Origin: Streptomyces endocoffeicus
GTDB lineage: Bacteria > Actinomycetota > Actinomycetes > Streptomycetales > Streptomycetaceae
Reading direction: 5' to 3'
Assembly: GCF_016741935.1 (NCBI RefSeq)
Contig: NZ_JAERRG010000021.1
Span: 62,001-126,000 of the forward strand
Length of the DNA: 64,000 bases
In this document: piece after piece, positions 16,655-25,656 of the stretch
How the letters are laid out: every line of letters begins with the position of its first letter
Numbering within the stretch: the first letter of the stretch is position 1
Notes under the pieces: generated by a model
What the model saw: the letters and a program-made list of their open reading frames with translations, nothing else
Told to the model about the DNA's origin: nothing
The model's database searches: none
Program-made: the position numbers and the translations under genes

Positions 16655-17482
16655 ATGCGACTGAGCACCATCGTCCACAACGGCAGCCGCACACTCATCA
16701 CGGCCGAAGGGCCCGGCGCCCCATGGCAGCTCGTCCCCGGCCACCTCCGTCTGGAGGACGCCATAGCCGGCGCACCCATCCCCGAAGGCGGCGAACCGGT
16801 CCCCGAGGGCGAGGCCGTACCCGCACTGCCCCACCGGCCGGGCACGATCTTCGGCATCGGCCTCAACTACCGCGACACCATCGCCGAGATGGGATGGCCG
16901 CGTCCCGATGTCCCGTATCTGTTCACCAAGCTCTCCTCCAGCGCCATCGGCACCGGTGAGCCCATCCTCCTCGACCCCGCGGTCACCCGCCGCGTCGACT
17001 GGGAGACCGAACTCGCCGTCGTCATCGGCTCCGAGGCCCGCGACATCCCCGAGGAGCGGGCGCTCGACGCCGTCTTCGGCTACACCGTCGCCAACGATGT
17101 GTCGGCCCGCGACCTCCAGGCCGACGACGGTCAGTGGGTACGCGGCAAGGGACTCGACACCTTCTGCCCGCTCGGGCCCGTCGTCGTCACGGCGGACGAG
17201 ATCAAGGACCCGCAGCGGCTCGCGGTGCGGACGTGGGTCAACGGGGAGAAGGTGCAGGACGGCACTACCGCCGACATGCTTTTCGGCGTCCGCTCGCTCA
17301 TCGCCTACCTCAGCCGCTTCTTCACGCTGCGCCCCGGAGACGTGATCCTCACCGGAACACCCTCGGGATGCGGCGACTTCATGGATCCGCCACGCGCACT
17401 GCGGCCCGGGGACGTCGTGGAGTCGGAGGTCGCGGGCATCGGCCGGCTCGTCAACCCGGTGCGCGCACGACGCCATCCGTAA
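16655..17482 (+). CDS. Fumarylacetoacetate hydrolase (FAH)-family enzyme
   Basis: 275 aa. The FAH domain covers residues 60 to the end: I-F-G-I-G-L-N-Y, P-Y-L-F-T-K, the metal ligands in D-W-E-T-E-L-A-V-V-I-G and Y-T-V-A-N-D-V-S-A-R-D, and the active-site K-G-L-D-T-F-C-P-L-G-P. Family members hydrolyse or decarboxylate 2-keto or diketo acids. It lies 26 bases after the transporter and 56 before the dehydratase. A role in processing the keto-deoxy acid made by that dehydratase is likely but the reaction is not fixed by sequence. Confidence 0.88.
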   Translation: MRLSTIVHNGSRTLITAEGPGAPWQLVPGHLRLEDAIAGAPIPEGGEPVPEGEAVPALPHRPGTIFGIGLNYRDTIAEMGWPRPDVPYLFTKLSSSAIGTGEPILLDPAVTRRVDWETELAVVIGSEARDIPEERALDAVFGYTVANDVSARDLQADDGQWVRGKGLDTFCPLGPVVVTADEIKDPQRLAVRTWVNGEKVQDGTTADMLFGVRSLIAYLSRFFTLRPGDVILTGTPSGCGDFMDPPRALRPGDVVESEVAGIGRLVNPVRARRHP

Positions 17483-17538
17483 CCGCCGTTCACCACCCAC
17501 CCTCACTCGCTCGCGTTTCGAGTATCAAGGAGCAAGCA

Positions 17539-18732
17539 ATGAGCACTGCCCCCAGCGAAGCGGTCGCCTTCAAGCCCTGGGCGTCCGCGCCGGGCGAGGC
17601 CACCACCGACCGCGTCGAGTCGGTCCGCCTCTCCCTCGTCCACCTGCCGCTGCACGCGCCCATCAGCGACGCCAAGGTGCTGACCGGCCGCCAGAAGCCG
17701 CTCACCGAGATCGCCTTTCTCTTCGCCGAGATCAGGACCGAGGGCGGCCATGAGGGCCTGGGCTTCAGCTACTCCAAGCGCGCCGGTGGCCCCGCCATCT
17801 ACGCCCACGCCAAGGAGATCGCCCCCGAGCTGATCGGCGAGGACCCGAACGACATCGGCCGGCTGTGGACCAAGCTGGTGTGGGCCGGAGCCTCCATGGG
17901 CCGCAGCGGCGTGGCCGTCCAGGGCATCGCGGCCCTCGACATCGCCCTGTGGGACCTCAAGGCGCGCCGGGCCGGACTGCCCCTGGCCAAGCTGCTGGGC
18001 GTCCACCGCGACGCGGTGGACGTCTACAACACCAGTGGCGGCTACCTGTCGATGCCGATCGAGCAGGTGCTGGAGAACATCGACCTTGCCCGGGCCCGCG
18101 GCGTCGGCGGCATCAAGCTCAAGGTCGGCTCACCGGACCCGGCCGTCGACCTCAGGCGGGTCGAGGCGGTCCGCGAACACCTCGGCGACGGTGTTCCGCT
18201 GATGGTCGACGCCAACCAGCAGTGGGACCGGATCACCGCCACCCGGGTCGGCCGGGTGCTGGAGAAGTTCGACCTCACCTGGATCGAGGAACCTCTCGAC
18301 GCCTACGACGCCGAGGGGCACGCCGCGCTCGCGGCGACGCTCGACACCCCGGTCGCCACCGGTGAGATGCTCACCAGCGTCGGTGAGCACGCGGCGCTCA
18401 TCGAGGCGGGCTCCTCCGACTTCGTACAGCCCGACGCGCCACGGGTGGGCGGTATCACCCCGTTCCTGCGGATCTCCGCGCTCGCGGACCACAAGGGCCG
18501 GGCCCTGGCACCGCACTTCGTGATGGAGATCCACCTCCATCTGTCCGCCGCCTATCCGCGCACGGCCTGGGTGGAGCACTTCGAGTGGCTGGAGCCGATG
18601 TTCAACGAGCGCCTCGAGCTGTGCGACGGCCGCATGGTCATCCCCAACCGGGGTGGCCTCGGTCTCTCCCTCAGCGAGCAGGCCGCCGCGTGGACCAGGG
18701 AGTCGGCGGTCTTCGGCAGCGGCCCCCGATGA
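17539..18732 (+). CDS. L-talarate/galactarate dehydratase (enolase superfamily)
   Basis: 397 aa. It follows the Salmonella TalrD/GalrD sequence, as remembered, closely along its length: S-D-A-K-V-L-T-G-R-Q-K-P-L-T-E, G-F-S-Y-S-K-R-A-G-G, W-A-G-A-S-M-G-R-S-G. The catalytic residues are all in place with a constant offset of two: Lys195 (in I-K-L-K-V-G), metal ligands Asp224, Glu250 and Glu276, Asp299 and His326. It should remove water from galactarate or talarate to give 5-keto-4-deoxy-D-glucarate. AAGGAG lies six bases before the ATG. Third gene of the transporter-FAH-dehydratase operon. Confidence 0.93.
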   Translation: MSTAPSEAVAFKPWASAPGEATTDRVESVRLSLVHLPLHAPISDAKVLTGRQKPLTEIAFLFAEIRTEGGHEGLGFSYSKRAGGPAIYAHAKEIAPELIGEDPNDIGRLWTKLVWAGASMGRSGVAVQGIAALDIALWDLKARRAGLPLAKLLGVHRDAVDVYNTSGGYLSMPIEQVLENIDLARARGVGGIKLKVGSPDPAVDLRRVEAVREHLGDGVPLMVDANQQWDRITATRVGRVLEKFDLTWIEEPLDAYDAEGHAALAATLDTPVATGEMLTSVGEHAALIEAGSSDFVQPDAPRVGGITPFLRISALADHKGRALAPHFVMEIHLHLSAAYPRTAWVEHFEWLEPMFNERLELCDGRMVIPNRGGLGLSLSEQAAAWTRESAVFGSGPR

Positions 18733-18776
18733 CCGCCGCCATCCGCCCAGGTTCTTCGGCGCCAGGTGTCCGGCGC

Positions 18777-20141
18777 TCACCCGGAGGGCCGCTGCCCGGA
18801 TGTCGGGGCGAGGCCGGTGTCGAGCAGCGACTCCGTGCTGGTCTCCGGTGCCCACACCCAGCAGACCAGTCCGCCGACGAGGAGAATCACCACACACCCG
18901 ATGAGGGCGGTGTTGATGCCGTGGCCGGCCTCGACGACGGGGAGCAGGAAGGTGCTGGCGGCTGATCCGAGCCGGCTGGCGGCCGTCGCGATGCCCACGC
19001 CCGAGGCTCGCAGATCGGTGGGGAACAGCTCCGGCGGGTAGACGAACTCCAGGTTCACCGCCGCGGACATGAGGAAGGCGAAGGCGGCGAACAGTCCGAT
19101 GACGACGATGGCGGACGCGCCCGCGTCGGCGAGCAGGATGAGCACGGTGAGCAGTGCCGCGCCGATGAAGAAGGTTCCCACCAGGAACCGGCGGCGGCTG
19201 ATGCGGTCGATCAGCACCAGGCCGACGACGGCCCCGATGAGCAGGAACACGTTGTAGAGGGCGCCGGCTCCCATCTTGCTGGTGACGCCGAGGGCCTCCA
19301 TCACCTGGGAGGAGAAGGTGCCGAGCGCGAAGAAGGGGATGACCTGACAGACGTAGAAGAGCGCGCCCACGGCGGTCCGCCTGCGGTAGGCGGGCCCGAA
19401 GAGGGCTGTGAAGCCGCGGTGTCGGCTCAGCGGGGGAGCGGTGGGCGGAAGGACACCCGGGCCGAGGTGGCGGCGGACGACATCGGCGGCTTCGGTGTTC
19501 CGCTGATGCCTGGCGAGCCAGAGCGGGGATTCGGGCACTCCCAGGCGGAAGCCGAAGACGAGCAGGGCCGGGACCGCGCTGATGGCGAGCATGTACCGCC
19601 AGGCGTTGTCTCCGTGTCCGGTCAGAAGGAAACCGACGAGATACGAGAAGACGTAACCGGCGGCCCAGGCGACGGCCAGCAGGCTCATGAGGCGGCCGCG
19701 GAACTTGCGCGGTGAGTGCTCGGTGACGAGGGACTTGCTCACGACATAGTCGGCGCCGAGCACCAGTCCGAGGAGCAGCCGCAGGGTCAGCAGCTGTCCG
19801 GGTGTCTGCACGAAGAACTGCAGGAGCGACAGAACGGCGAAGAACAGCATGTCCCAGCCGAAGATCGATCTGCGGCCGATCCGGTCCGCTACCGGGCCCA
19901 CGGCGATGGCACCGACGAACAGGCCGGTCAGGGTCGCCGCGCCCAGCGCACCGGTCCACAGCGGAGTGAGACCGAGGGTGTCGCCCGCCGAGGCGATGAC
20001 GATGCCGATGATGCCGAGGATGAACCCGTCGCTGAACTGGCCACCCGTGCCGGCGACGGCGATCCTGATGTGGAAACGGGTGAGCGGGGCGTCGTCGTAG
20101 GCGATGGACGCGGGCTGGGTGGGGGAGACGGGCGTGGTCAT
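18777..20141 (-). CDS. MFS transporter, sugar-porter-like
   Basis: 454 aa, twelve helices. The loop after helix 2 is G-P-V-A-D-R-I-G-R-R, helix 4 has R-L-L-L-G-L-V-L-G-A-D-Y, and the P-E-S-P-x-W-L motif precedes the central loop, then P-P-E-L-F-P-T-D-L-R-A-S-G in the second half. This is the sugar-porter/metabolite:H+ symporter pattern. Its ATG overlaps the lyase stop by four bases, so it probably imports the substrate of that lyase. It converges on the dehydratase gene at 18732. Confidence 0.9.
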   Translation of the reverse strand: MTTPVSPTQPASIAYDDAPLTRFHIRIAVAGTGGQFSDGFILGIIGIVIASAGDTLGLTPLWTGALGAATLTGLFVGAIAVGPVADRIGRRSIFGWDMLFFAVLSLLQFFVQTPGQLLTLRLLLGLVLGADYVVSKSLVTEHSPRKFRGRLMSLLAVAWAAGYVFSYLVGFLLTGHGDNAWRYMLAISAVPALLVFGFRLGVPESPLWLARHQRNTEAADVVRRHLGPGVLPPTAPPLSRHRGFTALFGPAYRRRTAVGALFYVCQVIPFFALGTFSSQVMEALGVTSKMGAGALYNVFLLIGAVVGLVLIDRISRRRFLVGTFFIGAALLTVLILLADAGASAIVVIGLFAAFAFLMSAAVNLEFVYPPELFPTDLRASGVGIATAASRLGSAASTFLLPVVEAGHGINTALIGCVVILLVGGLVCWVWAPETSTESLLDTGLAPTSGQRPSG

Positions 20142-21412
20142 CGTGCCGTTCCTCCGTCGCTTCCGCCCGCTCGCAGTTCAGCGGTGGCCGACTCATAGCC
20201 GCGGGTCGCCGACATCTCGACCCACCGGTCGAGCGCCCCGGCGAGGTTGCGCTCGCGGTGGGGGCCGTTCCAGGCCAGGCCCAGGACGCAGCGCTCGGTG
20301 AAGGTCGTGGCGGCCGCGGCCAGGTCGTCGAAGATGTTGCTCAGGGCGTCGAGGATCACCGGTTCCATGACGTTGAGTTCGAGTTCGCCGGCGGCGACGG
20401 CGCATTCAACGGTGTGGGCGCTTCCCCTGACGCGATAGCTGAGCTGCATCACATACTCCGGTATCACCGGATTGACCTTGGCCGGCATGATGGAGGATCC
20501 GGCCTGGACCGCCGGAATCGTCAACTCGCCGAACCCGCCCCGCGGCCCGGAGGACAGCAGCCGGACATCGGCGGCGATCTTCGCTGTGGTGATCGCCGCC
20601 CGCGCGCCCGCCGACGCGATGTGGGCGTAGGGATCGAAATGCGCGAGGCTGTCGTAGGGGTTCTCGGACGCGCTGATGGGAAGCCCTGTGAGCCGTGCCA
20701 GTTCCTCGGCGCAGCGTGCCGCGAAATGGGCGGGCGCGCCGATCCCGGTACCCACCGCGGTCGCTCCGATCGGAACGGTGGTCAGGGCATGGGTGGCCGC
20801 CTCGAGAATGCCGGCGGTGCGGCGGACGGCCGCCGCCTGTGCCCGGTGGGTGTCACCGGCGGTCAGGGTGACCGCGTCCTGGAGACAGGTACGGCCCAGG
20901 CGGCGGGTCGTGTCGAACTCGGCCGCCTTCGACTCCAAGGCGTCCGCGAGCCGGGTCAGAGCGGCCACGGGCGCGTCGACCTGGCTCAGCAGTGCGAGCG
21001 CCATGGCGGTCGGATAGGTGTCGTTGGTGGACTGGGACGCGTTCACATGGTCATTGGGATGGACCGTGGCTCCGGCCAGCTCACCGGCGCGTGCCGCGAT
21101 CACCTCATTGACGTTCATGTTGGCGGTGGTGCCGCCGCCACCGTGCACCAGCGCGGTGGGGAATTGCCCGGCGTGCTCGCCGTCGAGGATCTCCTGGCAC
21201 GCCTTGGCGATGGCGTCGCAGCGCTGTTCGTCCAGCACACCAAGAGCCTGGTTGGCGCGCGCCGCGGCCAGCTTCACCTGGGCGTACCCGCGCACCAGGG
21301 GCGGGAAGTCGCCGAACGTGCGGCCACGGGGCGGGAAGTTGTCCATGGCCAGCTCGGTCTGCGCTCCGTACAGGGGCGCCCACGTCGAATCCGGATGGAT
21401 GCCGGTGCTCAC
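20138..21412 (-). CDS. Aspartase/fumarase-superfamily lyase, aspartase-like
   Basis: 424 aa. The superfamily signature loop is intact: A-G-S-S-I-M-P-A-K-V-N-P-V, with the catalytic Ser. Other aspartase-like blocks are G-G-G-G-T-T-A-N-M-N-V-N-E-V-I and N-A-S-Q-S-T-N-D-T-Y-P-T-A. The reaction would be reversible C-N (or C-O) elimination to fumarate. Besides aspartate, related enzymes act on N-substituted aspartates such as EDDS, so the substrate is open. GTG at 21412 is chosen because GGAG lies six bases upstream; an earlier in-frame start adds 70 unconvincing residues. Coupled to a transporter and facing an IclR gene. Confidence 0.88.
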   Translation of the reverse strand: MSTGIHPDSTWAPLYGAQTELAMDNFPPRGRTFGDFPPLVRGYAQVKLAAARANQALGVLDEQRCDAIAKACQEILDGEHAGQFPTALVHGGGGTTANMNVNEVIAARAGELAGATVHPNDHVNASQSTNDTYPTAMALALLSQVDAPVAALTRLADALESKAAEFDTTRRLGRTCLQDAVTLTAGDTHRAQAAAVRRTAGILEAATHALTTVPIGATAVGTGIGAPAHFAARCAEELARLTGLPISASENPYDSLAHFDPYAHIASAGARAAITTAKIAADVRLLSSGPRGGFGELTIPAVQAGSSIMPAKVNPVIPEYVMQLSYRVRGSAHTVECAVAAGELELNVMEPVILDALSNIFDDLAAAATTFTERCVLGLAWNGPHRERNLAGALDRWVEMSATRGYESATAELRAGGSDGGTAR

Positions 21413-21513
21413 AAGCTGCTCCGTTCTTCGGGGAGAGGGTTTCACCACCGCGTCTGCGGTGCGCGTCACCCTAGGCACCGATATGCGGGCTGAACAGGGA
21501 TGATGCTCTCTCA

Positions 21514-21580
21514 GCAACAGCCTTGTGGCATCTTGGCTGGTGGGATAGAAAAGTGACGGCAGCGTGTTGCTGTGGCAACA
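21514..21580. promoter_or_regulatory. Paired candidate IclR operators
   Basis: GCAACA-gcct-TGTGGC (21514-21529, one mismatch) and TGTTGC-tgtg-GCAACA (21565-21580, perfect) use the same hexamer in opposite arrangements. They are 35 bases apart in the divergent gap between the lyase and the iclR gene. The second ends 20 bases before the iclR start. Size and place fit IclR-family binding. Confidence 0.55.
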
Positions 21581-21600
21581 ACTAGAGGAAGGTGGCGAGC

Positions 21601-22380
21601 ATGGACTCGGCAGCCGAACGCGTAGCCGCACTCCTGCTGGCCTTCGGGCGTCGCGGCACCACCGGGGACCACTCCGTCAGCGACCTCGCCAGAGCCGTCG
21701 GCCGTGAGCGCAGCCAGGTCTCCCGTATGCTCCAGGCCCTCAGCCGAGGCGGTCTCGTCGAGCAGGACAGCCACACCAAGCACTACCGGCTGAGCTGGAA
21801 CATGCTGGTCCTGGCCGCCGGAGCCGGAGACAGCCCGCTGCTGCGGGCGGCCAGACCCGTGCTGCGCGCGCTCGTCGCACGCACCGGCGAAGTGGCGCTG
21901 CTGTCGGTGCAACGCGGCAACCGGTCACTGACCGTACTGCGCGAAGAGTCGAACCAGTCCCTCCGGGCCGGCGGATGGGTCGGCCGCAGCTCACCTCTGC
22001 ACTGCACGGCCTCCGGCCGGGCCCTGCTCTTCGACACCGACGACGATCTCGTGGCGGAACTCGTCGCGGAGGACCTGACGACTCCCATGTCGGGACTGTC
22101 CGCTCCCCGGACCCTCGAGGAACTTCTCGAACGGCTGCGGATCGAACGCGACCGTGGCTACAGCATGGCGAGTGAAGAGGTCGAGATCGGCCTGACCTCG
22201 GTCGGAGTTCCGCTGCGGACACCGGCCGGTGGACTGGTCGGCGTGATCAACGTATCCGGCCCCACATCACGGATGATCAACCGGCTCGATGACGCGGCCC
22301 GGCGGCTCCGCGCCGCCGCGACCGCCATCGAGAACACCCTCGGGCGCATGCCGGACGAGAACGGCGGCCGGTCCTCCTGA
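21601..22380 (+). CDS. IclR-family regulator
   Basis: 259 aa from ATG at 21601, with AGGAAGG eight bases upstream; a GTG at 21592 overlaps that site and is less likely. Winged helix at about residues 5-65 (V-S-D-L-A-R-A-V-G-R-E-R-S-Q-V-S-R-M-L). The effector domain has L-H-C-T-A-S-G-R-A-L-L-F and G-V-I-N-V-S-G-P. It is divergent from the lyase-transporter pair and convergent with the MHS transporter. It most likely controls the lyase operon through the repeats at 21514-21580. Confidence 0.92.
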   Translation: MDSAAERVAALLLAFGRRGTTGDHSVSDLARAVGRERSQVSRMLQALSRGGLVEQDSHTKHYRLSWNMLVLAAGAGDSPLLRAARPVLRALVARTGEVALLSVQRGNRSLTVLREESNQSLRAGGWVGRSSPLHCTASGRALLFDTDDDLVAELVAEDLTTPMSGLSAPRTLEELLERLRIERDRGYSMASEEVEIGLTSVGVPLRTPAGGLVGVINVSGPTSRMINRLDDAARRLRAAATAIENTLGRMPDENGGRSS

Positions 22381-22398
22381 CCGGCCCGGCCCCGTTCC

Positions 22399-22421
22399 CC
22401 TCGGCGTGGCCTGTGCCGAGG
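22399..22421. terminator. Hairpin between convergent iclR and MHS transporter
   Basis: CCTCGGC (22399-22405) pairs perfectly with GCCGAGG (22415-22421) over a 9-base loop, in the 44-base gap between two converging stops. Confidence 0.55.
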
Positions 22422-22424
22422 TCT

Positions 22425-23798
22425 TCATGAGGCGCGGGCCACCGCCGCGTCGCTATGGTCTTCTGGGCGTACGCCGCCCTGACGCTCGTCGGTATCGACA
22501 CCTTGCTCGAGGGTGGTGCCACCGGTCTCCTTGAGGAAACGGAAGACGATCACACCGGAGATGAGTGCGATCGAGGACGCGTAGATGGCGGGGGAGACCA
22601 GCAGACCGGTCAGGGAGACCAGCCACGCGGCGACGAAGGGCGCGGTACCGGCGAAGACCGTGTAGGCGAGGTTGTAGCTCATCGAATTACAGCTGTACCG
22701 GACCGAGGTGGGGAACAGCTCGGCCGAAAGGGCCGGTACGACACCCGAGACAGGCGCGATGCACAGGCCGAAGATGGTCTGCCCGAGCAGCACGCCGGCG
22801 AGGTGCCCGGTCTGCATCAGCAAGAAAGCCGGCACCCCGAGGACGACCAGGGCGACCAGCCCCGTCATGATGACCGGTCGACGGCCGAATCGGTCGGCCG
22901 CGCGACCGCCGAGGAGCACCGCGGCGCAGAAGATCACGATGGCCGTGCTGTTCATGAAGAGCGAGGCGTTCCGGCTGAAACCCAGCTCCGTCTCCGTATA
23001 GGTGACCATGTAGGAGTTCAGGATGTAGAAAGACGACGCGGTGACCGCGGCGGCGCAGAACACGAGGAGCATCTTGCGCCACTGGGTCCGGAGGCCGGTC
23101 AGCAGCGGGTTGCGGGGAGCGACTCCCGCCGCCTTCATCTCGGTGAAGACTTCAGGCTCGGCCAGACGCAACCGTACGTACAGACCGATCAGCCCCAGCG
23201 GCGCGCCCAGCAGGAACGGGATGCGCCAGCCCCATGCGGTGAAGGCGTCGTCGTCCAGCAGGACGGAGATCGTCAGGATGACGATGGCGCCCAGGACGGC
23301 CGGGATCGCGGAGGACACCGTGACCGCGCTGACGAATGTCGCCCGCTTGCCGCGCGGCGCCGATTCGGCCAGGTAAGAGGTCGCCCCGGCGAACTCGCCG
23401 CCGTTGGAAACGCTCTGCAGACATCGGCAGACCAGTAGCAGCACCGGGGACAGCAGCCCCACGCCGGCATAGGTAGGAAGCAGCCCGATCGCGGTCGTGG
23501 TCGCCGCCATCAGGAGTATCGCCGAGGTCAGCGCCTTTGTGCGCCCGAACTTGTCGCCGAGGTAGCCGAAGATGAATCCGCCCAGCGGGCGGAACAGGAA
23601 CCCCAGGGCGAAGACCACGAAGGTGCTCAGCAGCGCGGCCTTGGGGTCGGCCTTGGGGAAGAACTGGCTTGCGATAGTCGGTGCCATCAGACCGTAGATG
23701 GCGAAGTCGTAATATTCCGTCAGCGTCCCGACGGTGGCTCCGAAGACCGTACGCCGGTTGGTGGAGCGGCCTGGCGGGGTTGAGGGGATTGCGGTCAT
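22425..23798 (-). CDS. MFS transporter, metabolite:H+ symporter (MHS) family
   Basis: 457 aa from ATG at 23798, with GAAGGA seven bases upstream. MHS hallmarks: V-G-T-L-T-E-Y-Y-D-F-A-I-Y-G near the start, F-L-F-R-P-L-G-G-F-I-F-G-Y-L-G-D-K-F-G-R, and L-Q-S-V-S-N-G-G-E-F-A-G-A. Members take up organic acids, betaines and similar compounds with protons. It ends the operon ThDP enzyme-aminotransferase-HyuA-HyuB-transporter and is the probable importer of that pathway's substrate. Confidence 0.92.
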   Translation of the reverse strand: MTAIPSTPPGRSTNRRTVFGATVGTLTEYYDFAIYGLMAPTIASQFFPKADPKAALLSTFVVFALGFLFRPLGGFIFGYLGDKFGRTKALTSAILLMAATTTAIGLLPTYAGVGLLSPVLLLVCRCLQSVSNGGEFAGATSYLAESAPRGKRATFVSAVTVSSAIPAVLGAIVILTISVLLDDDAFTAWGWRIPFLLGAPLGLIGLYVRLRLAEPEVFTEMKAAGVAPRNPLLTGLRTQWRKMLLVFCAAAVTASSFYILNSYMVTYTETELGFSRNASLFMNSTAIVIFCAAVLLGGRAADRFGRRPVIMTGLVALVVLGVPAFLLMQTGHLAGVLLGQTIFGLCIAPVSGVVPALSAELFPTSVRYSCNSMSYNLAYTVFAGTAPFVAAWLVSLTGLLVSPAIYASSIALISGVIVFRFLKETGGTTLEQGVDTDERQGGVRPEDHSDAAVARAS

Positions 23799-23841
23799 TG
23801 CTCGTCCTTCTCGTCGCCGAAGCGGTGACTGTGTCCAGGGG

Positions 23842-25656
23842 TCACGACGACACCGGCGCACGGTCGCGCAGGGCGGCCCTGACCGTGGCGGTGGCGTTCC
23901 AGTCGATGGACAGGTCGCTCCCGTTGCCGATGATCACGACGCCGTACGCCTCGCGGGCGTGGCCGATGCTCTCCCACCGCCCGAGCACGTCCTTCAGGAC
24001 GCGCTCGGGGTCGCGGTCCAGGGGGTCGCCGTAGCCACCACCGGAGCACTCCACACCCCGGACGGCTTGGCCGGTGTTGAGGGTGACGACCGCGTTGTTG
24101 GGCAGGAGGGTCTCGCTGCCGTCGGTGTCGATCATCCAGCCGGCGGCCAGGGCGCCGTCCTGCCCGCCGAGTACGCCCCTGGGCGGGACGATCTGCCCGT
24201 CGCAGGGATAGATGACCGAGACGCCGTCCTCCTTGGACTCGAAGGCCATGTCGACGGTGCACCCGCCGCGGTGACGTCCCGCGCCGCCGGAGTCGGCCAT
24301 CATCCGGATGTGCCGATACTGGATCGGCATCTTGAGCTCGTCGATCTCGATGGAGTCCCGGTAGGTCAGGCCTGCCGTACTGGGCACGTTCCAGGTCAGC
24401 CAGCCGTCGGCGGTGGCACTGCCGGGCCCGCCGGCCGCGCCCATCAGCAGCTGGTTGACGAACCGCTCGCCGGTGCGTGAGTCGTATCCGGAGACCACCG
24501 CGTGCGGAACCCCCATGCCGACCGGGCCCTCAGCGATCCCGTAGCCCTCACCGAGCTGGGCGAAGGCCGCGCCGACGCAGTTGGTCAGCCGGTCCGCGAC
24601 GTTGGTCGTGGCCACCGAGCAGCTGTGGGGGAACTCCGGGATGCCGACGGCGGCGCCCTTCTTGAGACGGACCTCGACGCGCCGGAACGCGCCGGAGTTC
24701 TTGGGCACCTGCCCGCACAGACCGTGGAAGATGCCGCTGTACACGGCGGCCAGCGTGGTGGCCTCGGTGAGGTTGAGCCCGCAGTCGACGTTCGGGGCGT
24801 TGTCGGTCAGGTCGACCAGGATCCGTCCGTCCTGCGGGTGGATGTCGATGTCGACCTGGAACTCCAGCCCGTCGGGCAGATAGGGCTGGAACGGGTCGTG
24901 TGCACCGGTGTTGTGCAGACGGGCCTCGGGCAGCTCCGCGATGGTCTTGCGCATGAGGTCTTCGGAGTAGTCGAACCAGCCGCGGATGAACCGCTTGACC
25001 TGGTCCTTGCCGTACTTCGCGCACAGCTCCCCGAGGCGCCGCTCGGCGATCCGCGCGGCCCCGAGCGAAGCGAGGAAGTCGCCGTGCCACTGCTGTGGGA
25101 CGCGGATGCGGGCCATGCACATGCGCATGACGTCGTCGATGGTGGTGTAATTCCGCTGCACCTGGACCGCGGGGAAGATCAGTGCCCCTTCCTCGTACAC
25201 GTCCTTCGCGCCGGCGAAGTAGGTGGTGGGCAGGGAGTTGCCGGTATCGGCCTGATGTGCCTTGGCCACGGCGGTGAACATGTGCTCACCGTCGATGAAT
25301 ACGGGCACGAGCACGGAGTGGTCCGCGGCGTGAGAGTTTCCCCCGTAGGGGTTGTTGTCCAGGTAGGCGTCGCCCTCGGCCAGGTCCGGGTGGGCGGCCA
25401 GGATCGCTTCCGCCTGCAGCTGTACGCCGAAGATGTGCACCGGCAGACCTTCCGCGGCGGCCAGCAGCTGGTTGTCGGCCGTGGCGATGGCACACGAGAA
25501 GTCGCGCCCGCTGTTGATCACCGCCGAGCGCGCCGAACGCAGCAGGGTGGTGGTCATCTCGCGCACGATGCCGTCCAGGCGGTTGGCCAGGATGGCGGTC
25601 AGGATCGGGTCGAACTCGTGGTTGTCCACGGCGAGTGTGCTGTCGTCGGCCACCAT
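23842..25656 (-). CDS. Hydantoinase B/oxoprolinase-family subunit
   Basis: 604 aa. Typical HyuB blocks: D-P-I-L-T-A-I-L-A-N-R-L-D-G-I-V-R-E-M, S-R-D-F-S-C-like start of the core, N-N-P-Y-G-G-N-S-H-A-A-D-H, and a C-terminal G-G-G-Y-G-D-P. In the family HyuB works with HyuA as an ATP-dependent amidohydrolase or carboxylase (5-oxoprolinase, N-methylhydantoinase, acetophenone carboxylase, caprolactamase). The ATG at 25656 shares one base with the hyuA stop. Substrate cannot be assigned from sequence. Confidence 0.9.
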   Translation of the reverse strand: MVADDSTLAVDNHEFDPILTAILANRLDGIVREMTTTLLRSARSAVINSGRDFSCAIATADNQLLAAAEGLPVHIFGVQLQAEAILAAHPDLAEGDAYLDNNPYGGNSHAADHSVLVPVFIDGEHMFTAVAKAHQADTGNSLPTTYFAGAKDVYEEGALIFPAVQVQRNYTTIDDVMRMCMARIRVPQQWHGDFLASLGAARIAERRLGELCAKYGKDQVKRFIRGWFDYSEDLMRKTIAELPEARLHNTGAHDPFQPYLPDGLEFQVDIDIHPQDGRILVDLTDNAPNVDCGLNLTEATTLAAVYSGIFHGLCGQVPKNSGAFRRVEVRLKKGAAVGIPEFPHSCSVATTNVADRLTNCVGAAFAQLGEGYGIAEGPVGMGVPHAVVSGYDSRTGERFVNQLLMGAAGGPGSATADGWLTWNVPSTAGLTYRDSIEIDELKMPIQYRHIRMMADSGGAGRHRGGCTVDMAFESKEDGVSVIYPCDGQIVPPRGVLGGQDGALAAGWMIDTDGSETLLPNNAVVTLNTGQAVRGVECSGGGYGDPLDRDPERVLKDVLGRWESIGHAREAYGVVIIGNGSDLSIDWNATATVRAALRDRAPVSS

